Shown: positions 36,872 to 44,954 of the stretch, one piece after another
Layout: every line of letters begins with the position of its first letter
Position numbering within the stretch: the stretch's first letter is position 1
Assembly: GCA_016780345.1 (NCBI GenBank)
Contig: JADHLZ010000011.1
Location: 1-45,487, forward strand
Direction of reading: 5' to 3'
From: Flavobacteriaceae bacterium
GTDB taxonomy: Bacteria; Bacteroidota; Bacteroidia; Flavobacteriales; Flavobacteriaceae
DNA length: 45,487 nucleotides
Notes under the pieces: generated by a model
What the model saw: only the letters and a program-made list of their open reading frames with translations
Told to the model about the DNA's origin: nothing
Databases searched by the model: none
Translations under genes and position numbers: made by a program

Positions 36872-37924
36872 ATGATTTTTTTTTTCAAAGAAAATAGATA
36901 TTTTACAACACTACTTTTTTTAAGTATTTTATTTTTTTGGATAAAAAAATACAATCAATTTATTGAAGAATTTTATTCTTTAGGTCTATACCAAGTAATT
37001 TCTTCAACAACACTTTATTTTGTAAACAAGTTTTCCTTTTCATTTGGTGATTTACTATACATATTTACGCCATTAATAATATATAGAATTATTAAAAAAA
37101 GTAATTCTACAAGACGAGGTGTCATGATATCATCAATAAATATAATTCTTACAATTTATATGTTATTTAGTTTTCAGTGGGGTTTAAACTACCATAGAAT
37201 TCCAATAGATGAAAAATTGGGTAATAAAAAAACTTATTCTGAGTCAGAACTTTTTAAAACAACAAAACTCTTTATTAAAGAAGCTAATACACTACAAGTA
37301 AATATTACATCTAATGACACTACACTTGTTAATTTTGATGACATCTATGATATTTTAGTGGATGAATCCATAAAATCTATTAGAGATTCTGAATTTACAG
37401 TAAATAAAAATTTAAACTTAAAAATAAAAAAATCTATTTTCAGCACCCCTCTCTCTTACATGGGCTTTGGAGGATATATCAATCCTATTACGCTTGAAGC
37501 TCATATAAATTACAATACTCCGTTATTTTACATGCCAACTACTATTAATCATGAAATTGCTCATCAATTAGGGTATTCTGCTGAAAATGAAGCAAATTTT
37601 ATTGGAATTGTATCCAGTATTAATTCAAAAAATGAATACATTAAATACAGCGGTTATGCATTGGGATTAAAATACCTAATGAATGAAGTATTTAAAAAGA
37701 ATAAAAATGAGTACGAATTGTTGAGATCAACGATTAATAAAGGAGTTTTAAAAAATTATGAACAAGCAGATCGAACATGGTTAAAATTTAAAAACCCACT
37801 AGAAAAGTATTTTAAAAAATCTTATAATATTTACTTAAAAGCAAACAACCAAACTAGAGGAATTGAATCCTATAATTTGGTTGTAAACTTATTAATTAAC
37901 AACTACTCTAGTCTAAAATTTTAG
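36872..37924 (+). CDS. DUF3810 family membrane protein with a zincin-like motif
   Basis: The product has 350 residues. About three membrane segments fill residues 10-105. The following soluble part has INHEIAHQLGYSAENEANF at about 226-244, an HEXXH motif with a nearby Glu, which looks like a metallopeptidase zinc site. This segment is the hallmark of DUF3810. A metallopeptidase role at the membrane is plausible, but I know of no demonstration. It is the third gene of a tight unit, and its last 17 bases overlap the convergent propeller gene. Confidence 0.85.
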   Translation: MIFFFKENRYFTTLLFLSILFFWIKKYNQFIEEFYSLGLYQVISSTTLYFVNKFSFSFGDLLYIFTPLIIYRIIKKSNSTRRGVMISSINIILTIYMLFSFQWGLNYHRIPIDEKLGNKKTYSESELFKTTKLFIKEANTLQVNITSNDTTLVNFDDIYDILVDESIKSIRDSEFTVNKNLNLKIKKSIFSTPLSYMGFGGYINPITLEAHINYNTPLFYMPTTINHEIAHQLGYSAENEANFIGIVSSINSKNEYIKYSGYALGLKYLMNEVFKKNKNEYELLRSTINKGVLKNYEQADRTWLKFKNPLEKYFKKSYNIYLKANNQTRGIESYNLVVNLLINNYSSLKF

Positions 37925-40900
37925 GGGAACCTAATTTCTCAAGATTTTCTCCTATTTTATTTACTTCATTAATGAATTGATTTATTTTTGGCTCAATTAA
38001 TTTCCATTGATTTTTTGATATCTCAAAGCTTTTCATATGAAGTTTTGTAGGTCCATATGAATTTCCATAAAAACCTCTTTTTGAAATCGAAAGTCTTTCA
38101 AAAATTGTTGGATCTTCTTTTTCACCTATTTCTTTTTTAGATTTACTTCCATATAATAAAGATTCAATTGAATGCATTGTTTGAGTTAAATCACTAATAC
38201 TTTTAATTGCGTAATTTTCAATGTCTTCAATATACCTTAAAGCATTATTAAAAGTTGAATGTTTCTTTTTTGCTTTGTTGTAATTAGAAATCACTTCTGA
38301 CATATTTATTTCAAAGTTATTTAGCTCATCAATAAAATTATCAATTTTTCCTTGCATAGGATTTGTTAAGACATTTTCTCTTATTCTTTTTACAATAAAA
38401 CTCTTTGACTTGGCCAATTCTTTTAATTTTCCATTATGAGACTCAAAAAGTTTTACACTATACTCACCTGGTTTAACGGGAATAGAAGATTGATATCCAC
38501 TCATATTCAAAGTGATAGGAATTGGTTTTGTAAGGTTCCAAGACACTCTATTTATACCTTTTTTTTCTGAGCCCTTAATTCTATCAACTAAATTACCGCC
38601 TTTATCTCTAATTTCAAGAAAAATATTTGGATTTAACTCATTTAGCTCATCGTCTAAAGATTTCCAACCTTGAAAAGGAATATCTTTATTTAATTTATCT
38701 AACTCCTTCTCTTTTTTAATTCTTTGAGATTTTATTGAAGAATGCGATTTGGGTAAATAGTAAGTAAAAACAGCACCATAAGGAGGGTTTTTTGCACTAT
38801 AGTATGAAGATCCTTGACTTGATGTACCTGATCTAATCTGATTGTATTGTAGTGCTTCTTTTACATCAAAAAATAAATACTCATTACTATTTTCCTTATT
38901 TAATTTTCTTAAGGACGAATAATCATCAAGAATATAGAAACCTCTACCAAAAGTTGCTAAAACTAAATCATTTTCTCTTTTTTGAATTGCTAAATCTCTA
39001 ATCGAAATAGTTGGTAATCCATTTGATAATTTAGTCCATTCTTCACCTTGGTTATTTGAAAAATATAAACCATATTCAGTACCTAAAAAAAGTAAATTTG
39101 GATCAACATGATCTTGAACGATTCTCCAAATCAAAGTTTCATTAGGAAGACCATTTGTAATTGACCTCCATGATTTTCCTCCGTTGTTAGTTTTATATAA
39201 CATTGGTCTGTAATCTCCAAACTTATGATTATCTAGTGCAACATAAGCTACTTTATCGTTATGTAAATCGGCTTTAATATCGTTAACAAAAGATGTCTCA
39301 GGAATATTGAGAATTTTATCAACACTCATGGATTTCCATGATGATCCACCATCAATTGTAACATGTATTAATCCATCATCAGTTCCAGCGTATATAATAT
39401 TTTCATTTATTGGTGATTCACTCAATGATGTAATAGTATTATAGGTTGACATTGCATAAATATCCCATGCTGAATCCCAACTTTGTTGTCTTCCCATTAT
39501 TGGCAATGACAACCTTTCTTGATTTTTTGTTAAATCATTTGATATAGAAACCCAACTATCACCTCTATCATCAGATCTCCAAACTCGCTGAGAACCAAAA
39601 TATAATCTTTTAGGATCGTGAGAACTAACTAAAATTGGCGCATCCCAATTAAATCTTTCATAATCTTCATCTAAACCAGAATAAGGCTTAATAAAAACTG
39701 CTTCACCAGTTGTTCTATCAATTCTATGTAAATTTCCTTGCTGAGACTGTGCATAAACTATATCAGGATTTCCAGGTTCAGTAGCTGGCTGATGACCATC
39801 ACCTCCAAGAAGAACAAACCAATCGCTATTAACTATTCCATTCGACCTAAATGTTCTACTTGGTCCACCTTGAGAATTATTATCTTGAGTTCCACCATAA
39901 ATATTATAAAAAGGATATGTATCATCAACTGCAAGTTTATAAAACTGCGTTAAAGGTAAATTACTTACATACTTCCATGATTTAGTATTATCAAATGACT
40001 CATAAATACCCCCATCAGAACCAACTAACAAATAATTAGGATCATTTTTTTTGAATGTCATTGAATGATTGTCTGAATGCTTATCTAATTCATTCATTCT
40101 GTAAAATGTCTTTCCACCATCATCTGAAACTTGCACTCTTACATCCATTAAGTATATTTTATCAAAATGATGGGGAGAAGCTATAAGTTCCTGATAATAA
40201 TGCGGCCCTGTTGCTCCAGAAACTGTATCTGACATTTTTTTCCAGCTTTCACCTTTGTTAGAGGATCTATAAACAGCTCCTTTTCTTCTATCCAACTCAA
40301 TTGCTGCATAAAGAACATCAGGGTTAATTTCAGAAATAGCCAATCCAATTTTTCCTAATTTTCCACTTGGCAATCCTGTTTTTAGTTGTCTCCAACTACT
40401 TCCTCCGTCTTCACTTTTAAAAATTTTAGTTCCAGGTCCTCCACCAACATATGCTGCAACATTTCTATGTCTTTGCCATGTTGCTGCATACATAACATCA
40501 TCATTTCTTGGATCAACGACTAAATCAGTTACGCCGGTCCATTCGTTTACTGATAAAACAAGTGTCCAATTATCACCTCCATCAGTAGATTTATAAAGTC
40601 CTCTGTCTCCACCTGATGACCATAATGGGCCTTGAGAAGCTACAAAAACAGTATTTGAATCGTTTTTATTAACAATAATTTTTGAAATATGTTCTGATTT
40701 AGAAAGACCTTTATTTTCCCAAGTTTTTCCACCATTTTTTGAAACAAAAATACCTTTACCAATTCCAACATGCCTTCCTCCAACATTTTCACCTGTTCCT
40801 AACCAAATAGTGTTTGTATTATTTGGATCAATTGTAATACTACCAGTAGAGTAAAAAGATTGACTATCAGTCAAAGATTCCCATGTAGTACCTGAATTTG

Positions 40901-41135
40901 ATGTTTTCCAAACACCACCAGATCCAACAGCCACATACCATTCATTTTCATTATTAGGATTAATGGCTATATCAGCAATCCTACCAGACATGAAAGCAGG
41001 ACCTATACTTCTAAATTCAAGTCCTGAGTATAAATTTTGTTCATTATTTAAATCATTTTTAGATTTTTGCGAGTAAGTATTGTCAAAAAAAAACAAAAGA
41101 ATAAACAATAGAGTGTATTTTAAAAATTTGTTCAT
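37908..41135 (-). CDS. Exported sortilin/VPS10-type Asp-box beta-propeller protein
   Basis: The product has 1075 residues with a signal peptide (core LLFILLFFF, cut near YSQ). I count eleven Asp-box motifs of the form SxDxGxxW between residues about 80 and 730, for example SKNGGKTW, STDGGDNW, SEDGGSSW, SDDRGDSW and TNNGGKSW. They match the large ten-bladed propellers annotated in Bacteroidota as glycosyl hydrolase or VPS10 proteins. No glycosidase active site can be read, so 'glycosyl hydrolase' would be an overstatement. The last 250 residues hold a beta segment and a coiled-coil-like helix. I see no typical type IX secretion C-terminal domain. Confidence 0.85.
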   Translation of the reverse strand: MNKFLKYTLLFILLFFFDNTYSQKSKNDLNNEQNLYSGLEFRSIGPAFMSGRIADIAINPNNENEWYVAVGSGGVWKTSNSGTTWESLTDSQSFYSTGSITIDPNNTNTIWLGTGENVGGRHVGIGKGIFVSKNGGKTWENKGLSKSEHISKIIVNKNDSNTVFVASQGPLWSSGGDRGLYKSTDGGDNWTLVLSVNEWTGVTDLVVDPRNDDVMYAATWQRHRNVAAYVGGGPGTKIFKSEDGGSSWRQLKTGLPSGKLGKIGLAISEINPDVLYAAIELDRRKGAVYRSSNKGESWKKMSDTVSGATGPHYYQELIASPHHFDKIYLMDVRVQVSDDGGKTFYRMNELDKHSDNHSMTFKKNDPNYLLVGSDGGIYESFDNTKSWKYVSNLPLTQFYKLAVDDTYPFYNIYGGTQDNNSQGGPSRTFRSNGIVNSDWFVLLGGDGHQPATEPGNPDIVYAQSQQGNLHRIDRTTGEAVFIKPYSGLDEDYERFNWDAPILVSSHDPKRLYFGSQRVWRSDDRGDSWVSISNDLTKNQERLSLPIMGRQQSWDSAWDIYAMSTYNTITSLSESPINENIIYAGTDDGLIHVTIDGGSSWKSMSVDKILNIPETSFVNDIKADLHNDKVAYVALDNHKFGDYRPMLYKTNNGGKSWRSITNGLPNETLIWRIVQDHVDPNLLFLGTEYGLYFSNNQGEEWTKLSNGLPTISIRDLAIQKRENDLVLATFGRGFYILDDYSSLRKLNKENSNEYLFFDVKEALQYNQIRSGTSSQGSSYYSAKNPPYGAVFTYYLPKSHSSIKSQRIKKEKELDKLNKDIPFQGWKSLDDELNELNPNIFLEIRDKGGNLVDRIKGSEKKGINRVSWNLTKPIPITLNMSGYQSSIPVKPGEYSVKLFESHNGKLKELAKSKSFIVKRIRENVLTNPMQGKIDNFIDELNNFEINMSEVISNYNKAKKKHSTFNNALRYIEDIENYAIKSISDLTQTMHSIESLLYGSKSKKEIGEKEDPTIFERLSISKRGFYGNSYGPTKLHMKSFEISKNQWKLIEPKINQFINEVNKIGENLEKLGSPKILD

Positions 41136-41193
41136 ATAGTGTATTATTTTAGGAATAAATTAAATATAATTAATAATATCAAATTTTTCATTT

Positions 41194-41201
41194 TAAATTT
41201 G
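41194..41201 (+). promoter_or_regulatory. Candidate -7 element for rlmD
   Basis: TAAATTTG, an exact TAnnTTTG match, ends four bases before the ATG at 41206. No TTG stands at the normal spacing. If it is used, the transcript would be close to leaderless. Confidence 0.35.
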
Positions 41202-41205
41202 ACAA

Positions 41206-42609
41206 ATGTCAAAAAACAAATTATTTGAATCTCTAGAAATAGTCGATATTGGTTCTAAAGGTCAAAGCATAGCTAAGTCTAATGAAGGAATAGTATTAAT
41301 GGTTAAAAATGGAGTTCCTGGAGATATAGTAGATATTAAAACTTATAGAAAAAAGAAAAATTATTTTTTAGGAAACATTATCAATTATCGATCTTATTCG
41401 AAACAGAGGATTGATCCTAAATGCACACATTTTGGTTTATGCGGCGGATGTAAACTACAAAATATTTTATACGAATATCAAACGAAATTAAAAGAGAGAA
41501 AAATAAAAAATTCATTAAACAAAATATTTCGAAATATAAATATTGAACCAATTTTAAAGTGCGAAGATCAGTTTAATTATAGAAATAAATTAGAGTTTTC
41601 TTTCACAAATAATAAATGGCTAACCAGCGATGAAATTAAAGATAAGGATTTTAATATTGAAAGAAGAGGAATAGGTTTTCATAAATCTGGAATGTGGGAT
41701 AAAATAGTTGATATTGAAAAATGTCATTTACAAGATGAACCTTCTAATAAAATTAGATTAAAATTGAAAGAATTTGCTATAAAGAATAATATCTCTTTCT
41801 ATAACGCTAGATTAAGAAAAGGATTGTTAAGAACTTTAACCATTAGAAATAGCAGTCTCAACCAATTTATGGTTTTAATTCAATTTTTTGAAAAAAATGA
41901 AAAAGATATAGAACTTATAATGAATTTTTTAAAGAAATCATTTAAAGAAATCCACTCGCTTCTTTACGCAATTAATAGTAAACAAAATGATAGTATTTAT
42001 GATCTAGAATTAGTTTTATATAATGGCAAAAAATATATTGAAGAAAAAATAGACGATTTGATCTTTAAAATTTATCCAAAGTCATTTTTTCAGACAAATA
42101 TTAACCAAACTAAAAAGCTTTTTCAAAAAATTCATGAATTTTCTGACCTAAAAGGAAATGAAATAGTTTATGATCTATATTCAGGTTTGGGAACAATCAC
42201 CCAGTTTATTGCAAAAGATGCAAAAAAAGTAATCGGAATAGAAAGTGTTGAAGAGGCTGTTGTTTCTGCAAAAAATAGTGCAAAAGAAAACAATATAACT
42301 AATGTTGATTTTGAAGTAGGAGACATGAAGAAAGTTTTTACATCAGAATTTATATCCAGACATGGTAATTGTGATTTAATTATAGTCGACCCACCAAGAG
42401 ATGGAATACATAAAGATGTTATTAAGGAGATTTTAAAACTTAAAACACCCAAAATAGTTTATGTAAGTTGTAACCCTTCAACACAATGTAGAGATTTAGA
42501 ATTATTAAAAGATAATTATAATATATTAAAGGTTCAACCGGTTGATATGTTTCCTCACACGGATCATGTTGAAAATATTGTACTTTTGGAACTTAAAGAA
42601 TTGCATTGA
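41206..42609 (+). CDS. rlmD: 23S rRNA (uracil(1939)-C(5))-methyltransferase RlmD
   Basis: The product has 467 residues. A TRAM domain occupies residues 1-65. Four Cys for a 4Fe-4S cluster are visible: C73, C79 and C82 in the C-x5-C-x2-C cluster, and C173 in DIEKCHLQ. SAM motif I is YDLYSGLGTITQF, the acidic strand IGIESVEEA follows, and IIVDPPRDGIH is diagnostic of m5U enzymes. The catalytic Cys is C422 in YVSCNPSTQ. RlmD makes m5U1939 in 23S rRNA. RlmC or another m5U member is a possible alternative. The stop overlaps the TTG start of the next gene by four bases. Confidence 0.94.
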   Translation: MSKNKLFESLEIVDIGSKGQSIAKSNEGIVLMVKNGVPGDIVDIKTYRKKKNYFLGNIINYRSYSKQRIDPKCTHFGLCGGCKLQNILYEYQTKLKERKIKNSLNKIFRNINIEPILKCEDQFNYRNKLEFSFTNNKWLTSDEIKDKDFNIERRGIGFHKSGMWDKIVDIEKCHLQDEPSNKIRLKLKEFAIKNNISFYNARLRKGLLRTLTIRNSSLNQFMVLIQFFEKNEKDIELIMNFLKKSFKEIHSLLYAINSKQNDSIYDLELVLYNGKKYIEEKIDDLIFKIYPKSFFQTNINQTKKLFQKIHEFSDLKGNEIVYDLYSGLGTITQFIAKDAKKVIGIESVEEAVVSAKNSAKENNITNVDFEVGDMKKVFTSEFISRHGNCDLIIVDPPRDGIHKDVIKEILKLKTPKIVYVSCNPSTQCRDLELLKDNYNILKVQPVDMFPHTDHVENIVLLELKELH

Positions 42610-43088
42610 AAAATAAAATCATCTTTATCTTTACACTTTTGCTTTCTATATCATGCGAACCTGATGACATTTGTTTATCTTCTACAGCAGATACACCTAA
42701 ACTTATTTTAGGCTTTTATGATTTAAATTCTGGAAATTTAAAAGAAGTTAATGATCTTAAAATTCAAGGAAAAAACTCTGAAGAGATTTATCTTTATCAA
42801 ACTGTAGACTCTATAGGAATTCCATTAAAAAATCTAGAACAATTAACTATTTACAGTCTAACTAAAAACTACAATGAAAGTTCCATAAATTCTGGAAACT
42901 CTGATCAATTATATATAAATTATAAATCTAGTTACAGTTATATTAATAGAGCCTGTGGATTCATTACTAGCTATGATTTAGAAAGTTTAATAATTGAAAA
43001 AGATACAAGTAATTGGATTTTAAATACAGAAATTATTACAACAAATATTTCAAATGAAGAAAACATACATGTTAAAATATTTCATTAG
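42606..43088 (+). CDS. DUF6452 family lipoprotein
   Basis: The product has 160 residues. The start is TTG at 42606, within the rlmD stop region (TTGA); no internal Met precedes the signal sequence. A hydrophobic core and LSISC give a lipobox with Cys at about 17, so it is probably an outer-membrane or periplasmic lipoprotein. The segment CLSSTADTPKLILGFYDLNS and the position between rlmD and DUF6048 mark DUF6452. Four Cys are visible in total, two of them just after the lipobox region and near the C-terminal third. Function unknown; the coupling to the next gene suggests joint action. Confidence 0.78.
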   Translation: MKNKIIFIFTLLLSISCEPDDICLSSTADTPKLILGFYDLNSGNLKEVNDLKIQGKNSEEIYLYQTVDSIGIPLKNLEQLTIYSLTKNYNESSINSGNSDQLYINYKSSYSYINRACGFITSYDLESLIIEKDTSNWILNTEIITTNISNEENIHVKIFH

Positions 43089-43755
43089 TCTCTTTCTTAT
43101 TTTAAATTCATTGCATGTTTTTTCTCAAGAAGAAATCATCAAGGATAGCATTATCAAGTCAAAACATGGTCTTAAAATTGGAATTGATTTTGGAAAGCAA
43201 ATAAGAATGCTTACCGAACCTGAATACAAAGGATTATCAATTTTAGTAGATTATAGACTCCATGATAAAATTTTCTTAGTATTTGAGTTTGGAAGTGAAG
43301 ATAAATTAGTTGAAAATGAAATTTTAAATTTTAATACAAAAGGAAAATTCTACAAAATTGGAACAAATTATAATGTTTTTAAAAATTTAAATGATTTACA
43401 AAATGAAATATTTATTGGATTAAGATTTGGAAATTCAAAATTTGACCATCAATTAAATTCTTTTAAAATATACAACCTTGACAACTATTGGAATCAAAAT
43501 TTAGTTGAACAACAATCTAATTATAATAACTTGTCTGCTAGTTGGATTGAATTTGTTGTTGGTTTTAAAGCTCAGGTTATTAATAATCTTTACATGGGTA
43601 TAAACCTCAAAGTTAACAGACTTATAAATAAAGTAGAACCTGACAACTTTAAAAATCTTTTTATTCCAGGATTTAACAAAGTTTTAGAGGATAGTAACAT
43701 AGGTGTTGGATTCTCATATACTATCCAATATCAAATACCATTTTTCAAAAAATAG
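43054..43755 (+). CDS. DUF6048 family outer-membrane-like protein
   Basis: The product has 233 residues from the ATG at 43054; an ATG at 43069 gives an equally good signal peptide (MLKYFISLFLILNSLHVFS). The mature part is rich in alternating polar and aromatic residues with many short predicted beta strands (for example KIFLVFEFGSE and YMGINLKVNRL), and it ends in a Phe-rich strand, as beta-barrel outer-membrane proteins do. The gene follows DUF6452 with an overlap of 20 to 35 bases, the usual order in Flavobacteriia as I recall. A lipoprotein plus barrel pair is a reasonable but unproved reading. Confidence 0.75.
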   Translation: MKKTYMLKYFISLFLILNSLHVFSQEEIIKDSIIKSKHGLKIGIDFGKQIRMLTEPEYKGLSILVDYRLHDKIFLVFEFGSEDKLVENEILNFNTKGKFYKIGTNYNVFKNLNDLQNEIFIGLRFGNSKFDHQLNSFKIYNLDNYWNQNLVEQQSNYNNLSASWIEFVVGFKAQVINNLYMGINLKVNRLINKVEPDNFKNLFIPGFNKVLEDSNIGVGFSYTIQYQIPFFKK

Positions 43756-43758
43756 TTT

Positions 43759-44916
43759 CTAATTTTTCATTTTTTTTGACCCAGAGTATATATCATACTT
43801 GACAAGTCTGCTATCTAATTTTCCATTATATAGTTTTATCTTTCTAGAAGATCTTAAACCAACATGCTTTAAAGATTCTAAACTAGAAGTTATAAACCAA
43901 GAAGAAGAATTTGGATAATTTGTTTTTAAAGTATCACCAATATTTTTATAAAAACTTTCTATATCAATTAAAAGTCTTTCTCCATATGGTGGATTAAAAA
44001 GTATATGTAAGTGATCGTTATGTTCTTTTTTTGTTTTAAAAAAATTTAGCTTTTCAACAGTAATTGAGTTTTCAAATCCTGAATTATTTATATTGTTTTT
44101 TGATTTAGATATTGCAGAAGAAGATATGTCATAACCAAAAATATTACATTTTATTGGTCTAACTTTTTTTAATACTGAATCTTTAATTAACTCAAATAAA
44201 TCTTGGTCATAATCTTTCCAATTTTGAAATGAAAAATTAGTTCTATTAATATTGGGTGGATAATTATTTGCAATCATTGCTGCTTCAATTAAAAAAGTAC
44301 CACTTCCACACATTGGATCTAAAAAATCATTATCAATTTTCCAATCACTTAATATTATAATTCCAGCTGCTAAAACCTCATTTATAGGTGCTATATTTGT
44401 TTGAGTCCTATAACCTCTTTGATTTAATGGTTTTCCTGAGGAATCCAAAGAAACCGTACAGTAAGTGTTTCTAATATGAATATTAATTTTAATATCAGGA
44501 TTTATAGAATCTACACTAGGTCTTGATTTAAATAATTTTCTAAATCTATCTACTAGTCCATCCTTAGCTTTTTGAGAAACATAAAGAGAATGATTAAAAA
44601 AATCTGAATTTAACACCGATTCAATTGCAAAACTATCATTAATTGAAATAAAATCTTCCCAATTAAAATTTAAAAAAGAACTATACAAATCTTTTTCTCC
44701 TTTTACTTCAAAAATAGCGATAGGCTTTAAAATTTTTAGAGCTGATCTTAATGCTAAGTTTGATTTGTATAAAAAACCTTTATCCCCATAAAAAGATACA
44801 TTACGAACTCCAATATTTATTTTTTTAGCTCCTAAATTTAGTAATTCATTAGCAAGAACGTCCTCAAGGCCATACAATGTCTTAGCTACTATTTTAAAAT
44901 CATTATTTTCTTCCAT
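43759..44916 (-). CDS. RlmL-like 23S rRNA (guanine-N2)-methyltransferase with THUMP domain
   Basis: The product has 385 residues. A THUMP-type RNA-binding domain precedes the Rossmann methyltransferase. LDPMCGSGTFLIEAAMIANN is SAM motif I of the RlmL/YcbY N-terminal half, and HILFNPPYGERL carries the NPPY catalytic motif of N2-guanine methyltransferases. The protein lacks the RlmK half of the E. coli fusion, as expected in Bacteroidota. It should make m2G2445 in 23S rRNA. It starts divergently from the partial methyltransferase at the window end. Confidence 0.93.
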   Translation of the reverse strand: MEENNDFKIVAKTLYGLEDVLANELLNLGAKKINIGVRNVSFYGDKGFLYKSNLALRSALKILKPIAIFEVKGEKDLYSSFLNFNWEDFISINDSFAIESVLNSDFFNHSLYVSQKAKDGLVDRFRKLFKSRPSVDSINPDIKINIHIRNTYCTVSLDSSGKPLNQRGYRTQTNIAPINEVLAAGIIILSDWKIDNDFLDPMCGSGTFLIEAAMIANNYPPNINRTNFSFQNWKDYDQDLFELIKDSVLKKVRPIKCNIFGYDISSSAISKSKNNINNSGFENSITVEKLNFFKTKKEHNDHLHILFNPPYGERLLIDIESFYKNIGDTLKTNYPNSSSWFITSSLESLKHVGLRSSRKIKLYNGKLDSRLVKYDIYSGSKKMKN

Positions 44917-44923
44917 ATTTTTT

Positions 44924-44931
44924 CAAAAATA
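44924..44931 (-). promoter_or_regulatory. Candidate -7 element for the RlmL-like gene
   Basis: The minus strand reads TATTTTTG, an exact TAnnTTTG match, seven bases before the ATG at 44916. No TTG is found at the normal spacing. Confidence 0.33.
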
Positions 44932-44954
44932 CTTTATTTTTAAGGTTAATTAAG

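Noticed and set aside
42168-42452. Open frame of 94 codons antisense to rlmD
   Set aside because: It covers the SAM-binding core of rlmD on the other strand and shows no independent support.
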